Below, in pieces: positions 54,016-62,239 of a DNA stretch of 64,000 bases. The position numbers and the translations under genes are program-made. Where the stretch lies: the NCBI GenBank assembly GCA_036510575.1, contig DATCDR010000036.1:72949-136948 (forward strand), in the 5' to 3' direction. The notes below the pieces were generated by a model. That model was given only the letters and a program-made list of their open reading frames with translations, did no database searches and had not been told where the DNA came from. Every line of letters starts with the position of its first letter. Position 1 is the stretch's first letter. This DNA comes from DATCDR01 sp036510575. Its GTDB lineage: Bacteria; Actinomycetota; Acidimicrobiia; Acidimicrobiales; Bog-793.

Positions 54016-54122
54016 CCCTTCATCGTGCCACCTGAGCGGGCCTCGGCCGGGAACGCCCCCGCTCATCGGGTCGCGCTCTGGCTGCTAACCTCAGCGAGCC
54101 GCAACCGAGCAGAGGTCCATAG

Positions 54123-54389
54123 ATGGCGAATATCAAGAGTCAGATCAAGCGCAACCGCCAGTCCGTGGTGCTTCGCGAGAAGAACAAAGCAGTCCGCTCG
54201 GAGGTAAGGACCAGGTCGAAGAACGCCCTTCTTGCCGCGCAGACGGGCGCCGAGGATGCCGAAACCGTACTTCGCCTCGCCGTGAAGCGGATAGACAAGG
54301 CAGCCGCCAAAGGGATCATGCATCCCAACCAGGCGGCTCGCCGGAAGTCGCGCCTCATGCGGCACACGAACGAAGCAAGCGCCAGCTAA
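54123..54389 (+). CDS. rpsT: 30S ribosomal protein S20
   Basis: The ATG at 54123 opens an 88-residue basic protein beginning MANIKSQIKRNRQS, with a repeated NKAVRSEVRTRSKNAL segment and KGIMHPNQAARRKSRLMR near the end, the S20 signature. S20 binds the 5' domain of 16S rRNA early in 30S assembly. It is divergent from lepA, the usual actinobacterial arrangement, with only 107 bases from the lepA GTG. Confidence 0.97.
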   Translation: MANIKSQIKRNRQSVVLREKNKAVRSEVRTRSKNALLAAQTGAEDAETVLRLAVKRIDKAAAKGIMHPNQAARRKSRLMRHTNEASAS

Positions 54390-54393
54390 CTTC

Positions 54394-54415
54394 GGCCCAC
54401 CTTCGACGGTGGGTC
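54394..54415 (+). terminator. Short hairpin after rpsT
   Basis: A stem of six G-C-rich pairs (CCCACC with GGTGGG) plus two outer pairs encloses TTCGAC, five bases after the rpsT stop. There is no T-run, so it may be a weak terminator or a convergent spacer. Confidence 0.45.
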
Positions 54416-54422
54416 CCTAGGA

Positions 54423-55718
54423 CTAGATCGCTATCTTCCGCGGCGGGATCCCTCCGGTCATCGCGGTCAACATCTCGGTCGAGTCGCTCTCCATTCCAAG
54501 CGACCACGCGCCAACTCCCGCCGCGCCGAGCCTGGTCGCAAGCGCCACCTTGAGCGCAATCGACGCAGGGTCGTCGAACCACAGCTGATGCCACTTCCCA
54601 GCTGAGCGGAAGATCGAATACGGGGTCATCGAAGCCGGATCCCAGAGGATCTTTCGCGGAGTGGCGACGACCGCGTTGTAGGTGACCTGGGTCGGAGATG
54701 CGGTCACTGCCTCGGATCCGACTCGGGAGTTGACCGTAGTGAAGTCGAGCCCGTAGAAGGGAACGCCGAGCACCAGTTCGCTCGACGGCGCCACCTTCTC
54801 GTACTGGACCAGAGTCTGGACGACGGAGTAGCCGAGGCTCGAGCTTGCGATCGGCGCGTTCGGCGAGGAGTAACCCGAGTTGTCCAGTTGGTAGCCCTCG
54901 ACGAAGATCCGGTTCACAAGCGGCGCGAGGGCGCGTACATCGAAGAAGTTCGACGACGTCGAGGCGGAGCCGGCGTAGGAGTCGAGCACGATCTCAGCCG
55001 AGGCGTCGGTTGCTCGAATGTCGCCGACGAAGGCGCTGACGAAGGCGACAAAGCCCGTCGACTCGGCGGGATTTGAGCCCTCGATGTCGAGGTTCACGCC
55101 ATTTAGCCCGTCGGCCGTCACGATCGGCAGCACCGCCGCGGCGAGCGTCGATGCGTTCTGTGCGGCGTTAGCCACGAGCGGCGCGATCGTAGTGTCGTCA
55201 AAGGCGTTGAGCGACAACAACACGGCATCGCCTGATGCATGCGCGGCGCTGACAAAGGCGACGAACGCCGGCGACTGGAGCGCGGTCGTCTCGTCGCCGC
55301 ACTCGCCGGGGCTGGCGTCGATCGAGCCGGTCGAAGAGACGCACACACCGGAGTAGATGACCGCGCTCGACGCCGACAACTCCGCCAAGTTGACCGAGCC
55401 GAGGTCGAAGTACTGGAGGAAGTTCCATACCTCATGGCTACGAAGAGGCTCTTTGAAGAGCGACGCAGCAACGGTGGGTGCCGGCCGATTTTTCTTCGTC
55501 GGTAGCGCCACCGAGAGCAGGTTCTTCGCCTGGCTGACATCTTTGGTCTCGATCTTCAAGAGCCTTTTGGCAGCTTCTTCGGCCGCGCGCTGTTGCAGCT
55601 CGGCAGGGGTCAGCTTCGGCTTGGGAGGATTGATGACCGTAAAGACGATCCCGACCCCTACCAATAGCAAAAGGAAGAGCCCGCACACGATGAGCAGGTT
55701 CCGAACTTGCCGTGTCAT
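54423..55718 (-). CDS. Membrane-anchored GH18-like glycoside hydrolase
   Basis: This 431-residue protein has one N-terminal membrane helix (about 7-30) with the short cytoplasmic head MTRQVRN, then a helical linker with a Glu/Ala-rich segment. The remainder looks like a TIM barrel with DGLNGVNLDIEGSN, matching the GH18 catalytic DGxxxDxE-type motif (terminal Glu in DIEG). The ELVLGVPFYGLDFT and GAAGVGAWSLGMESD strands also fit GH18. Relatives are chitinases, SpoIVFB-like or spore-cortex and peptidoglycan-binding hydrolases. The substrate is unknown. It points towards rpsT, ending 34 bases away. Confidence 0.75.
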   Translation of the reverse strand: MTRQVRNLLIVCGLFLLLLVGVGIVFTVINPPKPKLTPAELQQRAAEEAAKRLLKIETKDVSQAKNLLSVALPTKKNRPAPTVAASLFKEPLRSHEVWNFLQYFDLGSVNLAELSASSAVIYSGVCVSSTGSIDASPGECGDETTALQSPAFVAFVSAAHASGDAVLLSLNAFDDTTIAPLVANAAQNASTLAAAVLPIVTADGLNGVNLDIEGSNPAESTGFVAFVSAFVGDIRATDASAEIVLDSYAGSASTSSNFFDVRALAPLVNRIFVEGYQLDNSGYSSPNAPIASSSLGYSVVQTLVQYEKVAPSSELVLGVPFYGLDFTTVNSRVGSEAVTASPTQVTYNAVVATPRKILWDPASMTPYSIFRSAGKWHQLWFDDPASIALKVALATRLGAAGVGAWSLGMESDSTEMLTAMTGGIPPRKIAI

Positions 55719-55855
55719 CTACGCGCAGCGTACCCGGGTAGTACCGAGCGGACGTGACAGGTCGCCTCGCGAGACGGTGACGGATTGCCCGACTACCAGC
55801 AACCGCGACAGGTCCGAAAGATAAGCTGCGGCCAACGACGGCCTAGGAGAGTGCG

Positions 55856-56047
55856 ATGCACGTCAACGTGGACTACGACCTATGCGATAGCAACGCGATC
55901 TGCATGGGGATCGTGCCCGAGGTGTTCGAGGTCCGAGACGACGGCTTCCTCTACATCTTGAACGAGGATCCAGGCGAGGATCTGCGCGCTCGCCTGCAAG
56001 AGTCCGTCCGGGCCTGCCCCACCCAGGCGATCTCCATTAGCGAGTGA
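55856..56047 (+). CDS. Small ferredoxin, 3Fe-4S type
   Basis: The ATG at 55856 follows AGGAGAG. The 63-residue acidic protein has VNVDYDLCDSNAICMGIVPEVFEV and CPTQAIS at the end. The C-x5-C...CP pattern is that of single-cluster [3Fe-4S] or [4Fe-4S] ferredoxins of actinobacteria, which often serve cytochrome P450 or oxygenases. The stop overlaps the GTG start of gltX by four bases (GTGA), so the two are translationally coupled. No obvious partner oxygenase lies next to it here; the nearest is a Rieske enzyme at 59.9 kb in the island. Confidence 0.9.
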   Translation: MHVNVDYDLCDSNAICMGIVPEVFEVRDDGFLYILNEDPGEDLRARLQESVRACPTQAISISE

Positions 56048-57444
56048 GCCAACCCCGCGTTCGCTTCGCACCCTCGCCTACTGGTTACTTCCACGTCGGC
56101 GGTGCCCGTACGGCACTGTTCAACTGGCTGTTCGCGAAGCGTCTGGGCGGTGTCTTCGTGCTTCGCATCGAAGACACCGATCGGGAGCGAAGTGACGAGA
56201 CCTGGACGGCTGGAATTCTCGACTCCCTCTCCTGGCTCGGCATCACCTGGGACGAGGGCCCGTACTTTCAATCGGCACGTCGTGGTCTTTACGACGCGGC
56301 AACCGACCAGCTGTTCAACTCCGGCCACCTCTACGCCTGCGACTGCACGAGAGAGGCGATCGATGCCCGGACCAAAGGGGCGGCGACTCCTGGCTACGAC
56401 GGCTACTGCGCCGATCGCGGCTTAGCTCGCGGACCGGGCTCGGCGCTTCGGTTCAGAGTTCCAGACAGCGGCGAGACCGTCGTGCACGACATCGTTCGAG
56501 GTGAGGTGGTCTTCGCCAATGAGCTGATCGAGGACTTCATCGTGGTGAAGTCCAACGGAGATCCACTCTTCGTGCTCGCGAACGTCGTCGACGACCGCGA
56601 CATGGAGATCTCCCACATCATTCGCGCTGACGAGCACCTCCCGACCACCCCGAAGGCGATTCTCATCTGGCAGGCCCTTGGCGGCGTGGCGCTACCGACG
56701 TTCGCGCACGTACCGGTGCTGGTGAACGAGAAGCGCCAGAAGCTTTCAAAGCGCCGCGATCGTGTCGCCGTGCAGGACTACCGCGCACTCGGCTACCTTC
56801 CAGAGGCCATGGTCAACTATCTCGCGCTCCTCGGCTGGGGTCCAGGCGACGATCGGGAGATCCTCACGGTTGATGAGCTTATTGACGAGTTCCGACTCGA
56901 AGACGTGAACCTCTCACCGGCATTCTTTGATGAGAAGCGACTGGCGCACTTCAACGGGCTCTACATCCGCGCCCTCCCGGTCGCTGAGTTCGTCTCGCGT
57001 CTCGCGCCGTTCCTCGATGGCGAGACTGCCCCGTGGCCCGACGATCGCCTGGACATGGCGGTTGTCGAAGCGCTTGCTCCGCTTTTACAGGAGCGAATCG
57101 CGACGCTCGCCGAGGCGGCGGCGATGCTGGAATTTCTATTCGCCGATCCGTTCGTCCCCGAAGAGGCATCGGTGACCAAGGTGATCACGAACGACCAGTC
57201 GGCAAGCGCCATTCTCTTGGAAGCAGCCACGCAGTTCGCTGAGATCGACTGGACGCCGGCGGCGCTGCGGAGCGCAGTCGAATCCATCAGCGACGGACTT
57301 GGCCAGCGGCTCGGCAAGACCCAGGGCCCGATTCGGGTTGCGGCGATGGGCCGCTCGGTAGGGCTGCCGTTGTTCGAGTCGCTCGAGGTACTGGGGAGAG
57401 CAAGAACTCTGGCGCGCCTGCATGAAGCGCTTCATCGCATCTAA
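56044..57444 (+). CDS. gltX: Glutamyl-tRNA synthetase
   Basis: This 466-residue class I synthetase has RFAPSPTGYFHVGGART (HIGH-like, 16-19 FHVG), RIEDTDRERS, CDCTREAIDART with a zinc-type C-D-C, GYCADRG, and KRQKLSKRRDR (KLSKR at 233-237). Length and motifs agree with bacterial GltX. The start is a GTG overlapping the ferredoxin stop. It charges tRNA-Glu, whose gene lies 0.9 kb downstream. In organisms without glutaminyl-tRNA synthetase it may also charge tRNA-Gln for transamidation. Confidence 0.96.
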   Translation: MSQPRVRFAPSPTGYFHVGGARTALFNWLFAKRLGGVFVLRIEDTDRERSDETWTAGILDSLSWLGITWDEGPYFQSARRGLYDAATDQLFNSGHLYACDCTREAIDARTKGAATPGYDGYCADRGLARGPGSALRFRVPDSGETVVHDIVRGEVVFANELIEDFIVVKSNGDPLFVLANVVDDRDMEISHIIRADEHLPTTPKAILIWQALGGVALPTFAHVPVLVNEKRQKLSKRRDRVAVQDYRALGYLPEAMVNYLALLGWGPGDDREILTVDELIDEFRLEDVNLSPAFFDEKRLAHFNGLYIRALPVAEFVSRLAPFLDGETAPWPDDRLDMAVVEALAPLLQERIATLAEAAAMLEFLFADPFVPEEASVTKVITNDQSASAILLEAATQFAEIDWTPAALRSAVESISDGLGQRLGKTQGPIRVAAMGRSVGLPLFESLEVLGRARTLARLHEALHRI

Positions 57445-57456
57445 CTTGAGCCTCTG

Positions 57457-58071
57457 ATGTTGCTGAGGTGGCCGTTAAAAGTGTTGATGAGGCTGGTGTT
57501 GCTCGTCGTGACAGCGGCTGTTGTCTACTTCATCGCCTCGGGCGTACAGGTGGTCCTCGCTGCGAAGGTTCCGATAGGGACCAAGGCACTTCGGCCCGCG
57601 GCGACGATCATCGTTCTTGGCAGCTCCGTCGACCAGAACGCACCAAGCGCAGATCTCCTGAATCGCCTCGAGGAAGGGCTCAAGTGCTTCAACGACCATC
57701 TGGCACCGACACTCACCGTCACCGGAACCGGCACCGGTGCCAGTGGCGTCGCGTACGTAGAGAAGAGTTGGCTCGAAACAAATGGCGTGACACCGAAGGA
57801 CATCCAGATCGTGAACAGCGGGAACACCGCGTCCCAACTCCAAGTCGCGGCGAAAGAGATCGGAGCTGGCAAGAAAGCAATCCTCGTCACCGACGCTATG
57901 GACGCCTACTGGGTTCGAGCAACCGCCGTTCACTATCGCCTTCGCCCGCAGATAGCGCCGGCTCTTGCCTCGGAGCGGCCCTTCTACGACCAGCTCGGGA
58001 CGGTGCTATCCCAGGCGAGCGCGGTCGCCGTCGGACGGGTGATCGGGTTCGAGCGAGCCTCGTGGGCCTGA
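57457..58071 (+). CDS. YdcF/SanA-like DUF218 membrane-anchored protein
   Basis: This 204-residue protein has an N-terminal membrane helix (about 10-30) and a DUF218 domain with PAATIIVLGSSVDQNAPSADLLNRLEEGL, VTGTGTGASGVAYVEKSWLETNGV and ILVTDAMDAYWVRATAV. The last motif is the S-N-x-x-H/D-like end of YdcF proteins, here with Asp. DUF218 proteins are poorly defined, with roles proposed in envelope and nucleotide binding. It starts at ATG 57457, 12 bases after gltX, so it may be in one operon. Confidence 0.85.
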   Translation: MLLRWPLKVLMRLVLLVVTAAVVYFIASGVQVVLAAKVPIGTKALRPAATIIVLGSSVDQNAPSADLLNRLEEGLKCFNDHLAPTLTVTGTGTGASGVAYVEKSWLETNGVTPKDIQIVNSGNTASQLQVAAKEIGAGKKAILVTDAMDAYWVRATAVHYRLRPQIAPALASERPFYDQLGTVLSQASAVAVGRVIGFERASWA

Positions 58072-58126
58072 CCGGCACACCAGAGAAGCCACTTCAGGCG
58101 CCCTGCTAGCATTTTGCAGCACCCAT

Positions 58127-58198
58127 TCGGGGGTGGTGTAATCGGCAACACGACAGGTTCTGGCCCTGTTATTGAGGGTTCGAGTCCTTCCCCCCGAG
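58127..58198 (+). tRNA. tRNA-Gln (anticodon CUG)
   Basis: The cloverleaf is complete: acceptor TCGGGGG with CCCCCGA, anticodon stem ACAGG/CCTGT, loop TTCTGGC with anticodon CTG at 58160-58162, and T-arm GAGGG-TTCGAGT-CCTTC. The discriminator is G. No CCA is encoded. Confidence 0.95.
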
Positions 58199-58282
58199 CT
58201 CTGATCACTGCAACGTGACGGCGATAGCTTCCGATTTTCGGGGCTACTGCTGATCACGTTGCGGTTCTCAGGAGTGCAGCAC

Positions 58283-58355
58283 GGCCCCATTGTCTAGCGG
58301 CCTAGGACACCACCCTCTCAAGGTGGAAGCACGGGTTCGAATCCCGTTGGGGCTG
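58283..58355 (+). tRNA. tRNA-Glu (anticodon CUC)
   Basis: Acceptor GGCCCCA pairs with TGGGGCT (one G-T wobble at the end), anticodon stem CCACC/GGTGG, loop CTCTCAA with anticodon CTC at 58317-58319, T-arm CGGGT..., TTCGAATC. The discriminator is G. Its 3' half is repeated at 63955-63994, so it is the apparent attachment site of the integrative element behind it. Confidence 0.96.
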
Positions 58356-58356
58356 C
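58315..58356 (+). repeat. attL-like copy: 3' half of tRNA-Glu
   Basis: Bases 58315-58356 (anticodon loop through the discriminator) recur at 63955-63994 with two single-G deletions. Tyrosine-recombinase elements commonly use such tRNA 3' halves as att sites. Confidence 0.75.
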
Positions 58357-58416
58357 AACGCTGGACCAGGTAGATGGCCTAAGAGGCCGACTTCCCAGCT
58401 TCATGCCAGGGCATGA

Positions 58417-58436
58417 TGTCCATCCATTGTCCATCT
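58417..58436 (+). repeat. Paired TGTCCATC motif, left end of element
   Basis: TGTCCATCC at 58417-58425 and TGTCCATCT at 58428-58436 form a direct repeat of 11-base spacing. The same motif occurs twice at the right end (63833-63853). The symmetric placement suggests arm-type integrase binding sites. Confidence 0.5.
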
Positions 58437-58472
58437 ACCGAGCGTTCAAAGAACGCGCAATTTCTGAGGGAA

Positions 58473-58853
58473 CGAGGGTCCGTGGCCGGCTCGCTTCGAC
58501 AACGTGGCACCGACTCCTGGCACCTTCGGGTGCATGCCGGACGAGACCCAAGACGAACCGCAAGCACTATGTCGAACAGACCGTCCACGGGACCAAGCGT
58601 CAGGCGGAACGAGCACTCGCTCAACTCGTTACCGAGACAGAGTCGTTCACTCCCCGGCCGGGGGCCGCCATCGGACTCGATTCTCAAGATCCTTCTCGAC
58701 GAGTGGCTCGATCACGCTGCACCGGACTTCTCGCCTAAGACGGTGTCAACCACTCGTGGCTATATCGAGACGACGATCAACCCGCTGATCGGCGATCCCT
58801 GTCGCGAAGGCAGCGCCGCAGATCTCGACCGGTTCTATCGACATCTTCCGGGG
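58473..58853 (+). pseudogene. Tyrosine-recombinase integrase remnant
   Basis: Three consecutive pieces of an integrase N-terminal half lie in two frames. Piece one (58473-58551) reads GSLRQRGTDSWHLRVHAGRDP. Piece two in another frame (58550-58642) reads KTNRKHYVEQTVHGTKRQAERALAQLVTE (in part). Piece three, back in the first frame (58680-58853), reads LLDEWLDHAAPDFSPKTV and ADLDRFYRHL. The order is that of the AP2-like arm-binding and core-binding (SAM-like) domains. The C-terminal catalytic domain with R-H-R-Y is absent. Frameshifts near 58550 and 58640-58680 show it is dead. Confidence 0.85.
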
Positions 58854-58899
58854 TATACGCGGGCGAGTCGCTGTACACGCGACTGAGTAGGTTCGTTGC

Positions 58900-59538
58900 A
58901 TGAGCAGCGACGGCGAGACCTCGACAACCGTGAGCAAGGGACGGCTAGAGGCCTTTAGCGATGGGGTCTTCGCGATCGCCATCACGCTGCTAGTTCTCAC
59001 CATCGCCCAGCCCAGCAATTACTCGAAGCTGACCCGGCAGTTGCTGGAACGGTGGCCGTCATTGGCCGCGTACGTGGTCAGCTTCCTCGTCCTTGGCATC
59101 ATGTGGCTCAATCACCACACCATTTTCGCCTTCGTACAACGGGTCGACCACGGGTTCTTCTACCGGAATCTGCTCCTACTGATGACAGTGGCGTTCGTCC
59201 CGTATCCCACCGAAGTCTTTGGTGAGGCACTACGCACGGGGGCAGGTGAGCGAACGGCGGCCGTGTTCTACAGCATCGTCATGACCGTCAACGGTCTGGC
59301 CTGGTCAGCGCTTTGGCTCCATGCCTCCACCGGACGGCGTCTGCTCAACGACGAGTTCCCGGAGGAACAGCGTCGGAGCTCAACCGTCGGATTCGTCGCC
59401 GGAAGCGGTGTCTACCTAGTCTCGATAGGGATCGCTTTCATTAATGCCTACGTGTGCCTAGCTTTCCATGGTGCCCTGGCGTTGTACTACGCGTTCGACC
59501 CCATCTCCCGACGTCTCGAGCGCAATCGTTCCGCTTAA
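58900..59538 (+). CDS. TMEM175-family (DUF1211) putative potassium channel
   Basis: This 212-residue protein starts at ATG 58900. The first helix carries RLEAFSDGVFAIAITLLVL, the FSDGVFAIA signature of prokaryotic TMEM175, and five more helices follow (FLVLGIMWLNHH in the third). TMEM175 proteins are K+-selective leak channels, with the isoleucine and leucine ring of helix 1 as filter. There are usually two repeats in vertebrates and one in bacteria, which assemble as tetramers; this has one. It is cargo of the island. Confidence 0.92.
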   Translation: MSSDGETSTTVSKGRLEAFSDGVFAIAITLLVLTIAQPSNYSKLTRQLLERWPSLAAYVVSFLVLGIMWLNHHTIFAFVQRVDHGFFYRNLLLLMTVAFVPYPTEVFGEALRTGAGERTAAVFYSIVMTVNGLAWSALWLHASTGRRLLNDEFPEEQRRSSTVGFVAGSGVYLVSIGIAFINAYVCLAFHGALALYYAFDPISRRLERNRSA

Positions 59539-59936
59539 CCATTCGTGAGCGCGACATGCACCTCAACACCGGGACCGTCCCGCACCGAAGTCGGTCGTGC
59601 CATCATCGAACCGTTGTGAGATCGCCGACTAGCTACGAAGAGGATGAATAGGCCGACTGGGATCTGTGGGTCTTAGATCACGGCCTCCGCACTCCACCGA
59701 AGCCCTCGAACCGGGTCAAGGTGTCCTCATCGCTCGATGGGCTCGACCGACATTTGGAGCCGTGGTTCTTGTGAAATGGTCTGGGTATCACGAAATCTCG
59801 CACGATAACCATCTCATTTCCGTCGTGCAACTCATGACGCGAAGATCGGAAGTGGAAGGCATTCTCAGCTGACGGGCGCTAGTTGGTTTCACTCGCCGCT
59901 GCAGCGTCCCGTCATGACCGTCTCGTCGGCTCCCAC
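59539..59936. other. Island intergenic region, nothing recognised
   Basis: About 400 bases between convergent genes. A plus-strand frame of 68 codons (59666-59872) has no family features. No repeat or site was recognised. Confidence 0.4.
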
Positions 59937-61328
59937 CTAGCCGATAGTGGAGTCCTTCGAGAGCGTTGGGTCGACCTCGACCGATGCGCTCCACATCACC
60001 TCGTCCTCCGTGCCTTGCTTACCGGTTCGGGTGGTATTCAGCCCGCTCGCGAGCTTGTCCATCGCGTCGGCGTCGAGGCGAGAGGCGCGGGGGATCGTCA
60101 AGGAGTTGTCTGCATTCTCCTGGCGGATCGACTTCATCCTGAACGGCTCCTCCGGCTCGATGCCGTCGGCCAGGTTCTTCGCCATCTTTAGAAGGCGCCG
60201 TCTGATGCCGATGATCTCGCGGTCAGCGGCGACGAGATGCTCCTTCTCGCGCTTCGCGATCGCGCCCCACTGGTGCTCGATCATCATCAAGTCCTGGGTC
60301 GGGAAGGGGACGACGCCGGAGTAGTTGAACTGGCGCTGCAGGACAGGGTCATAGCCGTAATCGTTGTCCTTGCGCTGCTTGGACAGATAGGTGCCTGCCT
60401 CATGGAGCGGGAAGACGTAGCCACCGTACTTGAAGTCGTAGAGCTCCTTCTCGGTGAAGCCACGGCGAGTCCAACGGAGCCGGTAGTGGTTCTCGTTCTC
60501 GTTGTCGAGCGGCACGCGGATGTTCGTGCTGAAAACCCCTGCCCCGGCGAGACCGGCGTTGGGAAAGCACGGCATGACGACGTGAGAAGCCATTACGACC
60601 TCTTCGGTCTCGCTCACCTGGCGCGTTCCGGCGTACATCACGCCAATCGGGGTGTCCTCGACTGCCACGATGCGGCTGAGCGGGCGCTGCGGCTTCAGCA
60701 CCTGGTACTGGTTGGTGGGCCGACCGGTTGCCTGTGCGGCGACGTCAAGGTTCTGGCCGAGCGTCGAGTGGACGAAGCCGCCGTGCGAGGGGTCGTAGTC
60801 GCCCTCCATCGCCTGGAGGTAGTTGCAGTTGATCTCGTATCGGGTTACGAAGACGTTTTCCTTGGGCACCTCGGCGATGTAGGGGAACTCCGGCATCGGG
60901 GGCTTGCGGTCGTCTGGGCCCATGTAGATCCAGATCATGTTCGCGGCCTCGACCGCCGGGTAGGCGATCGTGTGCATGCGGTTCTTCGCCGTCTCACCGT
61001 GGGGGATGTTCGGCATGTCGACGCATTGGCCGTTTACGTCGAACTTCCAGCCGTGGTAGAGGCAACGGATGCCCTCTTCTTCATTTCGTCCGAAGAACAT
61101 CGGTGCGCCGCGGTGGGGGCAGTAGGCGTCGACGACGCCTGGCTTTCCTTTCGAGTCGCGAAATGCGACCAGGTCTTCACCGAGCATCTTCACGCGGATC
61201 GGGTTGCAGTCCGCGCCGGGCAGCTCCTCGGAGAGGCAGGCAGGCAGCCAGTACCTCCGGAAGAGCTCACCCATCGGGGTTCCCCGGTCGGTGTTGGTGA
61301 TGAGCTCGTTGTCTTCTACGCTCAGCAT
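59937..61328 (-). CDS. Rieske non-heme iron oxygenase, large subunit type
   Basis: From the ATG at 61328, with GGGGG about 6 nt upstream, the product has 463 residues; the frame opens at 61373. The Rieske centre is CPHRGAPMFF and CLYHGWKFD (Cys70/His72 and Cys89/His92). The catalytic domain has NYLQAMEGDYDPSHGGFVH, with the Asp and His that bind mononuclear iron. The family is closest to phthalate 4,5-dioxygenase and related aromatic-ring oxygenases or demethylases. No reductase or ferredoxin gene lies beside it, so it needs partners elsewhere. It is cargo of the island. Confidence 0.92.
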   Translation of the reverse strand: MLSVEDNELITNTDRGTPMGELFRRYWLPACLSEELPGADCNPIRVKMLGEDLVAFRDSKGKPGVVDAYCPHRGAPMFFGRNEEEGIRCLYHGWKFDVNGQCVDMPNIPHGETAKNRMHTIAYPAVEAANMIWIYMGPDDRKPPMPEFPYIAEVPKENVFVTRYEINCNYLQAMEGDYDPSHGGFVHSTLGQNLDVAAQATGRPTNQYQVLKPQRPLSRIVAVEDTPIGVMYAGTRQVSETEEVVMASHVVMPCFPNAGLAGAGVFSTNIRVPLDNENENHYRLRWTRRGFTEKELYDFKYGGYVFPLHEAGTYLSKQRKDNDYGYDPVLQRQFNYSGVVPFPTQDLMMIEHQWGAIAKREKEHLVAADREIIGIRRRLLKMAKNLADGIEPEEPFRMKSIRQENADNSLTIPRASRLDADAMDKLASGLNTTRTGKQGTEDEVMWSASVEVDPTLSKDSTIG

Positions 61329-61900
61329 GCTTCCCCCTCGTTCGCGGTCGTCGTCGCGGCCGAGTCGTCGCAAGACCTGTTGTAACGATCGGTCACAAAG
61401 TGGATTTTGTCCACTGTAGGGTTATCGCATAGACGTTGCAAACACGAGCGAGGACGTGAGGAGACGCTCGGGCGTTCGCCTCGAGGGCAAGACAAAGTCA
61501 GCGGGCCAAACGGTCGTTACCAGGCTGTTCGCGCACGTTGTCGACACGCCACTTCCCGTCGAGGAACTAATTACCTCGGCTTCTGACCACGCCTCCGTCG
61601 TGATGAGCAGCTGGAATAAAAGGTCGCTGAGACTCCCCCCAAGCGAATTCAATATCGAGTACCAGTATCGGATTGAGCTAGTCGAATGGGCGTGTGATCC
61701 GCCGCGCGCTCCTGAGTCGATTCGCGCGCCCGGGTAACGCCGGCGCGAGACCTGTCGACTTGGATGCACTCCGACGTTCGGCTGCTACGCCGACGTCGTC
61801 ACGACAGGAATCATCATGGTTGACGAGTCCGTTCCACCGAAACTTAAGATCGCGTTTCAGCAACGCGCTCAAACAATGAGACTGGGTCATACTCGAACCG
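61329..61900. other. Intergenic region upstream of the Rieske gene
   Basis: About 570 bases. Open frames on the plus strand (61456-61737) and the minus strand (61422-61769) were read and matched to no family, although a divergent regulator would be expected here. It presumably contains the promoter of the Rieske gene. Confidence 0.4.
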
Positions 61901-62212
61901 ATGCCCAAGCGCGTGCGACTTCAAAGAACTACAGGTTGGCGAAAGCCGACCGATGCGGTGGTGGTCGCTCGACCCACCAAATGGGGCAACCCCTATCGAA
62001 TCGGCATAGACGGGGATCGGCTGTAGTGCGTCGAGAAGTTTCGAGACGCACTCACTCAGGGCCGGTTGGGATTCACCATAATGGATGCTAAGGGTGAACT
62101 GGCTGGAAGCGACCTGGCTTGCTGGTGTCCCGAAGGTGGGCCGTGCCATGCAGACGTGCTCATCGACGTCGCGAACAGTTCCTTAGAGCGCGCGCCAGTA
62201 GGCGCACGCTGA
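61901..62212 (+). pseudogene. DUF4326 protein broken by an in-frame amber codon
   Basis: From ATG 61901 the frame reads MPKRVRLQRTTGWRKPTDAV and then VVARPTKWGNPYRIGIDGD, the start of DUF4326 proteins, which are frequent in phages and mobile elements. A TAG stands at 62024-62026 (codon 42). The same frame then continues without further stop as CVEKFRDALTQGRLGFT and LACWCPEGGPCHADVLIDVA, the normal second half with its W-C-(x)n-P-C-H-x-D-V motif, to TGA at 62210-62212. A single base change, probably CAG to TAG, explains it. It is a recent pseudogene or, less likely, a readthrough gene. Confidence 0.8.
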
Positions 62213-62239
62213 TGGGTCGATGACGAATTGTCGGCCGAA

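Noticed and set aside
61901..62212. Stop-codon readthrough or pyrrolysine use at the amber codon in the DUF4326 gene
   Set aside because: No PYLIS-like element, Pyl genes or enrichment of TAG in other genes supports recoding; a point mutation is simpler.
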